Assembly (NCBI GenBank): GCA_934726055.1
Contig: CAKVCZ010000001.1
Span: forward strand, 124,001-188,000
Length of the DNA: 64,000 nt
Source: an uncultured Candidatus Melainabacteria bacterium
GTDB taxonomy: Bacteria > Cyanobacteriota > Vampirovibrionia > Gastranaerophilales > Gastranaerophilaceae
Direction of reading: 5' to 3'
Part shown: positions 51,363 to 59,987 of the stretch, piece by piece
How the letters are laid out: the number at the start of each line of letters is the position of its first letter
Numbering within the stretch: position 1 is the first letter of the stretch
Notes under the pieces: generated by a model
Seen by the model: the letters and a program-made list of their open reading frames with translations, nothing else
Told to the model about the DNA's origin: nothing
Database searches by the model: none
Program-made: the position numbers and the translations under genes

Positions 51363-53615
51363 ATGGTAGGGAATCAGAAAAAACTTTCGATAGCATTTTA
51401 TTGGCACATGCATCAGCCTGTTTATAAATTAAACTCTGATAGCGATTTTTTGATGCCATGGGTTAGAATGCATGCGGTAAAAGACTATTTGGATATGGTC
51501 TTGGTGATGAACGAGTTTCCTAATTTGAAATTGAATTTTAACCTTGTACCAATTCTTTTAGAATCTTTACAAGACTACGCTCAAAATGGTGCTCAAGATT
51601 TTCATTCCCGACTAAGCACCTGTGATGTAAACACTCTTTCTGATGATGATAAAAGATTTATTTTAAATAATTTCTTTGATGCTAATTTTCAATCCATGAT
51701 ATCTCATCACGAATCCTATAAAAAACTATACGAAAAGAGAGTTGTAAACGGAATTTCTGATATCAATGAATATTCTAATCAAGAATATTCTGATATTATG
51801 GCATGGTTTAATATGGCATGGTTCGATCCCGTTTTTGGAGAGATTTATCCGGAATTGCTTGAACTTTCTAACAAAGGCAATAACTATACTCAAGATGACC
51901 GAATAAAAATTATTGCATACCAAAGAGAGATTATTCGACAAATTATTCCAACTTATAGAAATTTTATGGAAGCAGGTAAAATAGAATTAACAACAAGTCC
52001 ATATTATCATCCTATTTTACCAATCTTACTGGACATAAAATGTGCACAAAGAAACATTCCAAATCCTGAAGAACTTCCTCAAAATTTAAAAATGTCTAAA
52101 GATGCCATAGAACAAACAAAACTAGCACTGGATAAAATGGAAAATCTTTTTGGAAAAAGACCAAAAGGAATTTGGCCACCTGAACATTGTGTCAGTGCAA
52201 AAACTATGGATATGCTTTCTGATTTAGGTATAGAGTGGACTATCACCGATGAAGGTATTTTAGCAAATTCCATAAACTTTGATTTTGTAAGAAACTTTAA
52301 AGGATACCTTAATGATCCTTATCATTTACTTAAAACTTATGAATATAAAACAACCAATTCAAAAATTAACGTAATATTTAGAGATTCTTTAATCCCTAAT
52401 TTAATAAGTTTTGAATATCCTAATTCAGACCCTCAAAGTGCAGCAAATGATTTGTATGACAGAATTAAAGTTATTCAAAATAAAATTTTTGCCTCTCCTG
52501 ATGAATCACATCTTTTGACAATTGCACTTGATGGCGAAAATTCTTGGGAAAATTATTCTGATGACGGTTCTGACTTTTTAAGAAATATTTATCAACTAAT
52601 AGAAGATGATGAAACTCTTGAAACTGTTTTAATTAGTGATTACATAGAAAATGATAAAAATATAAAAAATTTACCTAAAGTTTATTCAGGCTCTTGGATT
52701 AACCGAAACTTTCAATTGTGGATAGGAGAACCAACAAAGAACAAGGCTTGGAATATTCTAAAATCCGTTAGAGATGATTTTATAGAATTTGTAGAAGAAA
52801 ATCCTAACCATCCAAACATTGAAAAAGCACAAAAAGAAATTTACATTGCAGAAGGCAGCGACTGGTTCTGGTGGTACGGTGAACCTAACCATTCCGGTCA
52901 AGACCATGTTTTTGATTACTTATTTAGAGAACATTTAAAAAATGTTTACAGATTCTTTGGCATGCCTGTACCATCCAGTTTGGAAACACCACTAATACCT
53001 TCAACTATTTCTTCAACTCAAAGTGTTCAAACTGAAACTATAACTCCAATCATGGATAGTCAAAACCAAATTGACGATGAATGGCTAAATTCCGGAACTA
53101 TTGAAATATACGAAGATGATGATTCTAACGATTTTGGAATTTTTGAAAAACTCAAATTTGGTTTTGATAATGAATATTTATACATAAGACTATTTATAAA
53201 CAAAGAAGCTCGTGAAAATAATACTGCCGGCATTCATCAAATGTATATGTACTTTAGAAACAAAGACAAAAAGCATAATCTTTCACCGATAAGATTAACA
53301 AATCCATCTATGAATATTTCTCATCTAATGCAAGAAAAATTCAGTACGGAATTGCAATTGTCTTTTGTAAACGGACTACTAAAACCTATTCAGTATTCAA
53401 AAGCTGCACACGACGGATTGTGGTATTTAAAAAACTCCGAAGCAATAAAAGTTGCATTTGATAACACAATTGATATAAGTATCCCGTTCAATCTAATGAA
53501 TGTTGATGAAGGTGAAATCATTGAGTTTTTGTTTGCAACAGCAGACTTTGGAACAATGGTTAACACTATCCCGCAAGAAGTTCTGTTCATTATGCAAAGA
53601 CCAATTAATAAATAA
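51363..53615 (+). CDS. Glycoside hydrolase family 57 (alpha-amylase/glucanotransferase type)
   Basis: The 750-residue cytoplasmic enzyme has the GH57 motifs in order: AFYWHMHQPVY, WVRMHAVKDYLDMV, NLVPILLESL, GIWPPEHCVS with the nucleophile E274, and TIALDGENSWENY with the general acid D390, then WFWWYGEPNHS. A C-terminal beta-sandwich domain at about 560-750 is extra. GH57 enzymes hydrolyse or rearrange alpha-1,4 glucans, so this protein probably handles glycogen or maltodextrin in the cell. Its 3' end overlaps the convergent YjbQ gene by 11 bp. Confidence 0.93.
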   Translation: MVGNQKKLSIAFYWHMHQPVYKLNSDSDFLMPWVRMHAVKDYLDMVLVMNEFPNLKLNFNLVPILLESLQDYAQNGAQDFHSRLSTCDVNTLSDDDKRFILNNFFDANFQSMISHHESYKKLYEKRVVNGISDINEYSNQEYSDIMAWFNMAWFDPVFGEIYPELLELSNKGNNYTQDDRIKIIAYQREIIRQIIPTYRNFMEAGKIELTTSPYYHPILPILLDIKCAQRNIPNPEELPQNLKMSKDAIEQTKLALDKMENLFGKRPKGIWPPEHCVSAKTMDMLSDLGIEWTITDEGILANSINFDFVRNFKGYLNDPYHLLKTYEYKTTNSKINVIFRDSLIPNLISFEYPNSDPQSAANDLYDRIKVIQNKIFASPDESHLLTIALDGENSWENYSDDGSDFLRNIYQLIEDDETLETVLISDYIENDKNIKNLPKVYSGSWINRNFQLWIGEPTKNKAWNILKSVRDDFIEFVEENPNHPNIEKAQKEIYIAEGSDWFWWYGEPNHSGQDHVFDYLFREHLKNVYRFFGMPVPSSLETPLIPSTISSTQSVQTETITPIMDSQNQIDDEWLNSGTIEIYEDDDSNDFGIFEKLKFGFDNEYLYIRLFINKEARENNTAGIHQMYMYFRNKDKKHNLSPIRLTNPSMNISHLMQEKFSTELQLSFVNGLLKPIQYSKAAHDGLWYLKNSEAIKVAFDNTIDISIPFNLMNVDEGEIIEFLFATADFGTMVNTIPQEVLFIMQRPINK

Positions 53616-54021
53616 TTTGAACAAAGACGGTTCTCGTTCTGGCCTTGTTATCAAAGTCTATAAGCACAATTTGCTGCCAAGTACCCAACTGCAATGCACC
53701 GTCAATTAATGGAATATTAAGCGAATTTCCCATAATAGAAGCTCTAACATGGGCATATCCGTTTCCATCATGCCAAGTTTCATCATGATGATACTCTATA
53801 TTTGCAGGAGCAATTCTATCCAAAGCTTCCGGTAAATCAACCAACAATCCAGGCTCAAATTCGATTGTTGTTAATGATGCCGTACTTCCAGATACGTAAC
53901 ACATAACTGCTGCATCTTTTAGTGTATGTGTATAAACACTGTTTTGAACATTCTTTGTAATATCTATAATATCGGTAAAACCATTTGTATTTATTTGAAA
54001 TTTCTCATTTATAACAGGCAT
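53605..54021 (-). CDS. YjbQ/UPF0047 family protein (secondary thiamine-phosphate synthase type)
   Basis: The 138-residue protein matches the YjbQ family: FTDIIDITKNVQNSV, CYVSGSTASLTTIEFEPGL, NIEYHHDETWHDGNGYAHVRASIMG (abbreviated) with conserved His, and LGTWQQIVLIDFDNKARTRTV. Some members show weak thiamine-phosphate synthase activity in vivo, but their normal role is uncertain. Length is standard. An AAGGAG site precedes the ATG. Overlaps the GH57 end by 11 bp tail to tail. Confidence 0.93.
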   Translation of the reverse strand: MPVINEKFQINTNGFTDIIDITKNVQNSVYTHTLKDAAVMCYVSGSTASLTTIEFEPGLLVDLPEALDRIAPANIEYHHDETWHDGNGYAHVRASIMGNSLNIPLIDGALQLGTWQQIVLIDFDNKARTRTVFVQIIY

Positions 54022-54115
54022 ATAAAACTCCTTACTTTCTTATTCTTTTAGTATATAAAACCCTCAAATTATTATTTTAATACTTCTATACTAAAAATTT
54101 AATATATTTTTACAA

Positions 54116-55492
54116 TTATTTTTTTGAATTTGAAGAAATTACTCGGGTAATTGCATCCAATATTCGCTCTACTTCAATTACTTCTATATCAAATTTTTCT
54201 GATAGATTATTTAACGACGGAACAATTACTCTCTCAAATCCAAGTTTTTGTGCCTCATTAATTCTTTTTTCTAAATTATTTACAGGTCTTATTTCTCCTG
54301 ATAAACCAATCTCTCCAATTAGTGCGGTTTTCATATCAACGGTAACATCATTTAAACAAGTTGCAATCGCAACAGCAATACCTAAATCTGCTGCCGGTTC
54401 TGATATCTCTATTCCACCAATTACATTTACGTAAACATCTTGTTTTGATAAATTTAATCCAACTCGTTTTTCTAAGACTGCTAAAATTTGTAAAACTCTT
54501 GAAGTGTCAACACCATTAGTAATTCTTCTTGGACTTGGATACGGTGTTGTTCCTACCAAAGCTTGAATTTCAACCAATAATGGTCTTGTTCCCTCATTGG
54601 TTACAATAATAACACTTCCGGGCGTTGCATTATGATTTGTATTCAAAAATATTTCACTAGGATTTTTAATTTCTATTAATCCATTTGAATGCATATCGAA
54701 CATTCCGATTTCTGATGTTGTACCAAAACGGTTTTTTACAGCCCTCAAAAGCCTATAAGTCTTATACTTATCACCCTCAAATTGAACAACCGCATCAACC
54801 ATGTGTTCTAACAATTTTGGACCTGCAATATTGCCCTCTTTGGTAACATGCCCGATTACAATAACAGTTATATTTTCAGTTTTTGCAATCTGCATAAGAT
54901 AATTACAGCATTCTCTAACCTGACTTACACTGCCCGCAGACGATGCAATTGAATCTGTGTATATAGATTGAATACTGTCAACAACCAAAAATTCAGGTTT
55001 TATTTCTTTTATTTGTTCGCGTATTTGTTCAAGATTTGTTTGAGGATAAATATACAAAGAACTCGTATTAACATTTAACCTTTGTGCTCTTAGTTTTACC
55101 TGACTTGCTGATTCTTCGGCAGAAACATACAAAACCTTCTTTTTTTGCTTACAAAGTTCACCACTTGTTTGCAAAATTAAAGTTGATTTACCTATTCCTG
55201 GATCACCTGCCAACAAAACTATTGAGCCCTGAACAAAACCACCGCCCAAAACTCTGTCAAATTCATCTATATTTGTACTTATTCTTACACTTTCATCTAT
55301 TGAGATTTCAGATATTAATACAGGCTTTTCTCTGTTTAAAAATTCAGAAACATTATTTTTTGACGAACTACTCTTGCTTTCTATTTCTTCAACAAAAGAA
55401 CCCCAAGAACCACACTCTGGGCATTTGCCTAAATATCCTGCGGTTTCATATCCGCATTCTTGACATACATATTTTGATTTAACTTTCGCCAT
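54116..55492 (-). CDS. radA: DNA repair protein RadA
   Basis: The 458-residue protein opens with the zinc finger CQECGYETAGYLGKCPECGSWGSF (abbreviated), then a RecA-type ATPase with GDPGIGKST at about 96-104, YVSAEESASQVKLRAQRL, the RadA motif KNRFGTTSEIGMF and a C-terminal Lon-like domain (VNVIGGIEISEPAADLGIA). RadA promotes branch migration in recombination. The ATG has no ribosome binding site: a perfect TATAAT (55499-55504) ends six bases upstream. It is preceded by a 14-bp gap after the 126-residue gene. Confidence 0.96.
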   Translation of the reverse strand: MAKVKSKYVCQECGYETAGYLGKCPECGSWGSFVEEIESKSSSSKNNVSEFLNREKPVLISEISIDESVRISTNIDEFDRVLGGGFVQGSIVLLAGDPGIGKSTLILQTSGELCKQKKKVLYVSAEESASQVKLRAQRLNVNTSSLYIYPQTNLEQIREQIKEIKPEFLVVDSIQSIYTDSIASSAGSVSQVRECCNYLMQIAKTENITVIVIGHVTKEGNIAGPKLLEHMVDAVVQFEGDKYKTYRLLRAVKNRFGTTSEIGMFDMHSNGLIEIKNPSEIFLNTNHNATPGSVIIVTNEGTRPLLVEIQALVGTTPYPSPRRITNGVDTSRVLQILAVLEKRVGLNLSKQDVYVNVIGGIEISEPAADLGIAVAIATCLNDVTVDMKTALIGEIGLSGEIRPVNNLEKRINEAQKLGFERVIVPSLNNLSEKFDIEVIEVERILDAITRVISSNSKK

Positions 55493-55498
55493 AACAAC

Positions 55499-55504
55499 AT
55501 TATA
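55499..55504 (-). promoter_or_regulatory. -10 element of radA
   Basis: TATAAT on the minus strand, six bases before the ATG, with no Shine-Dalgarno sequence. A -35 box is weak (TGTAAG, 17 bp spacing). Confidence 0.4.
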
Positions 55505-55506
55505 AA

Positions 55507-55887
55507 TTAAACATTTAAAAACTTACATAGACGTTTTACAACAGATTTAAAAAGACCTGAACGATTAATCTCAATTTCTCGGTAATAGTGATTATAATTT
55601 TTTATTATATTTTTTGGTAATTCTTGTCCGTTTTGCAAAATTCTTGCAAGTTGTTCCAAATAACTATCCTGTTCATCACGATACATCAAATCTCTACGAC
55701 GCAAATCCTCATCTGCTTCTCTATGAATAAGTGCATGATACGCACACTTAATAGATGCATCACGGACGTCTTGAGGAAAAAGTTTTATTGCTTCTCTTAC
55801 AATAATTCTATCCGTCAAGACATTTATAATCAAATCACCAATATATTTCCTCTGTGATTTTATATCTGTAAATTCGGTTTCTGACAT
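55507..55887 (-). CDS. Conserved-looking hypothetical protein, 126 aa
   Basis: This helical, charged protein has no signal peptide or membrane segment. Features are YIGDLIINVLTDRIIVREAI, KCAYHALIHREADEDLRRRD with a His/Glu/Asp cluster, and a basic C-terminus (SGLFKSVVKRLCKFLNV). No family recognised. It starts four bases after the BlaI-type gene, so it belongs to that transcription unit with radA after it. Confidence 0.65.
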   Translation of the reverse strand: MSETEFTDIKSQRKYIGDLIINVLTDRIIVREAIKLFPQDVRDASIKCAYHALIHREADEDLRRRDLMYRDEQDSYLEQLARILQNGQELPKNIIKNYNHYYREIEINRSGLFKSVVKRLCKFLNV

Positions 55888-55891
55888 TTTG

Positions 55892-56230
55892 CTATACTAA
55901 AGCTAAACATTTAGACTCAATGAAATGAATCATTTTTGCTGTATCGCCATTAAAGAATTGAGTTGATAGTTCATTAATAGCAACCATTGTCATTTCTTCT
56001 TTGTCCATTACAGCTCTGTAAAAGAATTTTTTACCTGCTCTGTAACGTACTAACAAATCTTTTGAATTTAATCTGTCCATTACGGTTTTAACAGTAGTAT
56101 AAGCACGTTCAATGCCATTTGCAGACATATCATCAACTACATCTTTAACAGAAATATTCATATCACTATCTGTTTCTTGTAACTTCCACACTGAATTCAA
56201 AATTTCAATTTCTAATGTTCCTAATGACAT
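55892..56230 (-). CDS. BlaI/MecI/CopY family transcriptional regulator
   Basis: This 112-residue winged-helix repressor has SLGTLEIEILNSVWKL, VKDVVDDMSANGIERAYTTVKTVMDRLNSKDLL (abbreviated), the recognition helix AYTTVKTVMDRL, and the C-terminal dimerisation part. The family represses beta-lactamase, mecA or copper-transport genes; release usually needs a BlaR1-type sensor protease. Neither BlaR1 nor a beta-lactamase is encoded beside it: neighbours are a 126-residue unknown and radA. The operator could not be identified by eye. An AAAGGG site supports the start. Confidence 0.88.
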   Translation of the reverse strand: MSLGTLEIEILNSVWKLQETDSDMNISVKDVVDDMSANGIERAYTTVKTVMDRLNSKDLLVRYRAGKKFFYRAVMDKEEMTMVAINELSTQFFNGDTAKMIHFIESKCLALV

Positions 56231-56316
56231 ACTATATAAACCCTTTTTATTCTACTATTACAATCATAATAATAGAAACAAATTTAAAAATCAAGCATTA
56301 TGTATATAAATCTTAA

Positions 56317-56556
56317 CTAATCTAACAAACCCGTTACAGGTTCACCAATATAGATTACTCTGGAATATGTATTTTGAGATTTTTTGCTTAATTTTGACCC
56401 GCCTCTTGTATAAAAACGACCTTCACCTTTCTGTATCATACTTTTTTTAGCATTGTTTTTAGGCTGTGGAGCTTGATCAAAAAAACCTTTACAGCCAAAA
56501 ACAGCAAAAACTATTAAAGCAATTGCACCAATGCCAATTTTTATACCATTTTTCAT
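56317..56556 (-). CDS. Small exported or anchored protein, 79 aa
   Basis: An N-terminal hydrophobic helix (KIGIGAIALIVFAVFGCKGFF) is followed by a Lys/Gln-rich linker and a C-terminal stretch (SRVIYIGEPVTGLLD). The VFGC sequence resembles a lipobox, but Phe at -2 is unusual. AGAGG precedes the ATG. No family recognised. Monocistronic between two minus-strand genes. Confidence 0.6.
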   Translation of the reverse strand: MKNGIKIGIGAIALIVFAVFGCKGFFDQAPQPKNNAKKSMIQKGEGRFYTRGGSKLSKKSQNTYSRVIYIGEPVTGLLD

Positions 56557-56629
56557 ACAGAAGACCTCTCTACTTTCATTATAACTCTTTTCTTAAAAAT
56601 TTAAACCCATGAAATAAAGATTTTTTGTA

Positions 56630-56665
56630 AATTTTTGCAAAAAAAAAACCACCGCATTGGTGGTT
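56630..56665 (-). terminator. Rho-independent terminator of the 145-aa gene
   Basis: On the minus strand AACCACC, loop AATGC, GGTGGTT (56647-56665) followed by a run of ten or more Ts. It lies 56 bp after the stop of the gene at 56721. Confidence 0.9.
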
Positions 56666-56720
56666 AAAAATTAGTGTATAGGGAAGGAAATAAGGAAATT
56701 TAATTTTGTTTAAAAATTCA

Positions 56721-57158
56721 TTATGCAACAGTGATGAATAAAAAATCTTCTTTCTTTTGAGAATCAGTTTCTTCTTTGTGAGATTTAGCAATTTCACCGT
56801 TGTTGAAAGGATTTGAACCTTGTTTATCTTTTTTTGCAGAATTGATAGAAATAACATCTGCCATTGTTGATGATTTTCTAGCTTCTGCAGCTTTTGTTTT
56901 TAAAAATCTGATAGCAGTTTCCAAGTTGTTATTCAAAGTAACTTGTAAACCTGAATTTGACATTGCAACATTTTTTGCAGTTAAAGCATCTATTTCACCG
57001 TTATATAAATCAATATCAACTCTTCTAGGTAAAACTTCTGCTGATTTTGCTTGTGATTTTTCCAAAATTTCTTTTGCAGTAGATTTCAATGTTTTTGAAT
57101 CAATACCGCTGTATGGATTTTGTTGTTGTTGAAAATTATAAGATACATTTAAAGCCAT
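56721..57158 (-). CDS. Hypothetical protein, 145 aa
   Basis: The protein has no signal peptide. The N-terminus is MALNVSYNFQQQQNPYSGID, followed by helical segments (SKTLKSTAKEILEKSQAKSA, LETAIRFLKTKAAEARKSS) and a polar, Lys/Asn-rich end. A good AAAGGG site and a strong terminator show that it is a real, independent gene. Low complexity and small size give no family; a regulator or FlgM-like binding protein could be imagined but is not supported. Confidence 0.7.
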   Translation of the reverse strand: MALNVSYNFQQQQNPYSGIDSKTLKSTAKEILEKSQAKSAEVLPRRVDIDLYNGEIDALTAKNVAMSNSGLQVTLNNNLETAIRFLKTKAAEARKSSTMADVISINSAKKDKQGSNPFNNGEIAKSHKEETDSQKKEDFLFITVA

Positions 57159-57267
57159 AACACATTTCCCTTTATTCTATTCCATTTCCCTTACAAGTTT
57201 TATATCGACACACTTGATTTAAAACTTTAGGATTTTGTGTTATGTTTGTAACAATTCTTTACATTTT

Positions 57268-57299
57268 TTTGTCAGAAACGCACTCCGTACAGGGAAACT
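57268..57299 (+). repeat. Dispersed repeat A, copy 2
   Basis: TTTGTCAGAAACGCACTCCG with TACAGGGAAACT matches 39556-39588 closely. A CTTTTG/CAAAAG hairpin (57333-57348) like that in the MITE-like element follows within 35 bp, 15 bp from a pseudopilin stop. Confidence 0.8.
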
Positions 57300-57362
57300 G
57301 TTCTAACTATTATTAATTTTAATTAAACGAACCTTTTGTTGGCAAAAGTTTCAATCAGGTTC

Positions 57363-58046
57363 TTAATCACATGTTGGATTAGCAAGCGTTACTGTTGAGC
57401 AGTTTATATATTCATTATTACCTGTTCTATGAACCCAAGCAGAGCATTTATCACCATCAGATGGAGTTGAACGGCAAGTACTTACTGTATTTGCATCTAT
57501 TGCATCGTATGATATCATGCCTGAATCATTTATTTTAAAAATAAAAATATCTTGTCCCATTGTATTATAACCTTTTTTAGAACCATCCAAATCTGCATAT
57601 ATTTTTAGCCCATTATATGCACCTGTTGTTTCATCAGTTTCAACATCAAAAGCAAGAGAAACATTGTCTTTTAAAACAATCTTAAATGCGGTTTCACTCT
57701 TTCCTATGCCATCCATAGTTGTACTACCTGATATTGCACTAATATCAGATTTTGAAAAACACATATTATCTACTGCCAAACCGCAAGATTCAGACCAATT
57801 TAGATTATTATATATTTTTTGTGCCACAGCGGTAGAATCACCCCAAGAGGATACATCATCACCATACTTAATTTTTACCAAGCCTAACGCATTTTGAACA
57901 GCAGCCTCTGTCTTTTTAAATTTTGCAACATATTCTGTTGATAAGGCATCATCGTTTAAATTTGGTATGGTCAAAGCAGCTATGACACCAATCATGCCCA
58001 TAACAACCAACATTTCCGCCAGTGTAAATGCTTTTAATTTATTCAT
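57363..58046 (-). CDS. Pseudopilin-like protein
   Basis: In this 227-residue protein with a standard short prepilin leader, MNKLKA precedes FTLAEMLVVMGMIGVIAALTIPNLN (abbreviated), so cleavage falls before Phe7 and the mature N-terminus is a hydrophobic helix. The mature part has Cys pairs (ESCGLAVDNMC, STCRST, DGDKCSAW) and Asp-rich loops (YADLDGSKKGYN). It could be a minor pilin, a type II secretion pseudopilin or a competence pseudopilin. AAAAAGGA precedes the ATG. Similar in plan to the gene at 38562, with a much shorter leader. Confidence 0.85.
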   Translation of the reverse strand: MNKLKAFTLAEMLVVMGMIGVIAALTIPNLNDDALSTEYVAKFKKTEAAVQNALGLVKIKYGDDVSSWGDSTAVAQKIYNNLNWSESCGLAVDNMCFSKSDISAISGSTTMDGIGKSETAFKIVLKDNVSLAFDVETDETTGAYNGLKIYADLDGSKKGYNTMGQDIFIFKINDSGMISYDAIDANTVSTCRSTPSDGDKCSAWVHRTGNNEYINCSTVTLANPTCD

Positions 58047-58108
58047 AAAACAAATCCTTTTTATTAATTATACAATATTTATAAGCTTTTCTCAAGAGTA
58101 TAAAATAA

Positions 58109-58142
58109 GAAAAAGGGTAACAAAATATTTATGCTACCCTTG
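58109..58142 (-). terminator. Terminator of the TPR gene
   Basis: Stem AAGGGTA/TACCCTT (58113-58119 and 58135-58141) with a 15-nt loop; a T-run (TTTTTCTT) follows on the minus strand, next to the stop at 58147. Confidence 0.7.
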
Positions 58143-58146
58143 AATT

Positions 58147-59799
58147 TTATAATTCAAATAGCGAGTGTAATCTGGTATTAATTTCTTCTTCATCTAAATC
58201 TTGTGTTAACTTATTCATATCAAGTGCCATTTGATAGTACTCGGCAGCTTGAGTTTTATTTGATAATAATTCATTTGCTCTTGCTGCATTAAAATATGCC
58301 AATGTATATGAAGGATTTATCTCAATAGCTCTTTCAAAAAACGGCAACGCATCTGATGCACAACCTAAACCGTCTAAATATATTACACCTAAATTGTTTT
58401 GAGCTATATCAAAATTTGGATTTAGGTCAATTGATTTATGCAAAGAAACCATAGCTTCTTCAATCAAGTCTTTTTCCCAAAGTGCTAATCCTGCTTTTGA
58501 ATAAGCCCTATAATTTTCAGGTGCCACATTAATCGCTTCACAGTAGGCATTTATTGCACCATCTACATCATCAACTATCATCAAAACATCACCAAGCGAT
58601 ATGTATATATCTGCATTGTTCGGATCCAGTTCAATACCTTCTTTAAATTTATCTATGGCAAGATAAAAATTACCATAAACCTCTGCATAAGTAGAACCTA
58701 GAGCATGGCACACAATAGCCGTCCACTCATTGTCAGGATTGATACTTATTGCCGTATTATAGTGCGAAACTGCATCATCATACAAATCAGCCTTTAAATA
58801 TGCGTACGCTAATGAATTGTGGTAAAACGGATTTGTTTTGTCTTTTTCTAACGCAAGCCTAAACGCACTTACTGAATTTACTTTATCTTCTTTCTTTAAA
58901 TATAAATGACCGAGTTCATAATATATAAACCCGCTATTTTCCGGTTCTAAAGCTAATAGAGAATTGTAATAATCTATTGTTTCATCTATCATTTCAGGGA
59001 AATATATCTGAGTTAATGAAGCAAGTTTCATTGTATTAATTCTTGATTTTGTATCCGCATTATATGCTTCTTTATATGCTTTATAAGCTTCCATAGGCTT
59101 TTTGGCATGTAAATATATGTCCCCCATTTTAGAACAGAATATTTCTTTATGCCCAATTTTCTTTGCGGCAAGCTCATATAAATTGCAAGCCATATTATTA
59201 AATTTCAATGTTTCCAATAAAATTCCTGTATGCCTACATACAAAAATTGAAAAATCATCTTTAAACGAATGAGTCAAAACCTTTAATGACGGAAAGTCAT
59301 AAGATAGCATAACTGTTCCTGAAATAAAGTAATATAAAAAGCTCAAAATATCTTTAAAATGAACTTTTTCATTACTCATTCGTTTTAAAATTGACAAAGA
59401 CAACATTAATCGGGGACGTGCTGATTTAAAACCTGTTAAATCAACAGCTTTTTTAAATTCTGCTTCCGCATCTAAATAATTTGCGGCTAATTTATCAAAA
59501 AAACCTTTATAAATATATGCATTTGGACATTTTGGAGAATAATCTAGTGCCATTTTACATTGTTCAATAGCAGCATCAACATCAATTTCACCTTTTTCCC
59601 ACATCAAAAAAGCCAATCGATAATAGGTTTCCGGCAGTTCAGGATTATACTTTGCCGCATTAACATATCCTTCTATTGCGGCATTCCAATCTTCTATTTT
59701 CTGATTTATTAGATATTTTTGATGTGCAATTTGTGCTTTTTCTAATTCTTCGATAGCCAGAATTTTTTCATTATCTGATGCAATAGTTTGATTCTGCAT
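58147..59799 (-). CDS. TPR repeat protein
   Basis: I use ATG 59799, with a GAAGGAGAG site 9 nt upstream, giving 550 residues; a TTG nine codons earlier is less likely. At least ten tetratricopeptide units are visible, for example NPELPETYYRLAFLMWEKGE, KCPNAYIYKGFFDKLAANYLDAEAEFKKA (abbreviated), NPFYHNSLAYAYLKADLYDDA, NADIYISLGDVLMIVDDVDG and PSYTLAYFNAARANELLSN. No signal peptide is present. TPR arrays hold protein complexes together; the partner is unknown. Divergent from the LysM gene. Confidence 0.85.
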   Translation of the reverse strand: MQNQTIASDNEKILAIEELEKAQIAHQKYLINQKIEDWNAAIEGYVNAAKYNPELPETYYRLAFLMWEKGEIDVDAAIEQCKMALDYSPKCPNAYIYKGFFDKLAANYLDAEAEFKKAVDLTGFKSARPRLMLSLSILKRMSNEKVHFKDILSFLYYFISGTVMLSYDFPSLKVLTHSFKDDFSIFVCRHTGILLETLKFNNMACNLYELAAKKIGHKEIFCSKMGDIYLHAKKPMEAYKAYKEAYNADTKSRINTMKLASLTQIYFPEMIDETIDYYNSLLALEPENSGFIYYELGHLYLKKEDKVNSVSAFRLALEKDKTNPFYHNSLAYAYLKADLYDDAVSHYNTAISINPDNEWTAIVCHALGSTYAEVYGNFYLAIDKFKEGIELDPNNADIYISLGDVLMIVDDVDGAINAYCEAINVAPENYRAYSKAGLALWEKDLIEEAMVSLHKSIDLNPNFDIAQNNLGVIYLDGLGCASDALPFFERAIEINPSYTLAYFNAARANELLSNKTQAAEYYQMALDMNKLTQDLDEEEINTRLHSLFEL

Positions 59800-59907
59800 G
59801 TTAAAAATCTCTCCTTCTCTATGCAAAAAACATGTCGAACAAGTGTTTTTTTCGATTTAATGTTTTAATTGTATTTCATACATTTGTATTAATTTAAATT
59901 TTTGGAC

Positions 59908-59936
59908 TTGTACCTATTAAAAAAATATGTTAATAT
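59908..59936 (+). promoter_or_regulatory. Promoter of the LysM gene
   Basis: TTGTAC (59908-59913), a 17-bp spacer and TAATAT (59931-59936), 51 bp before the ATG at 59988. Confidence 0.5.
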
Positions 59937-59987
59937 AGACAAGAAAAGAAATTCTAGGTTGGGAAATCAGAATTAGAGAGGAAGGTT

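Noticed and set aside
56579..56857. 92-codon minus-strand frame overlapping the 145-aa gene
   Set aside because: It runs through the strong terminator and overlaps a better supported gene in another frame.
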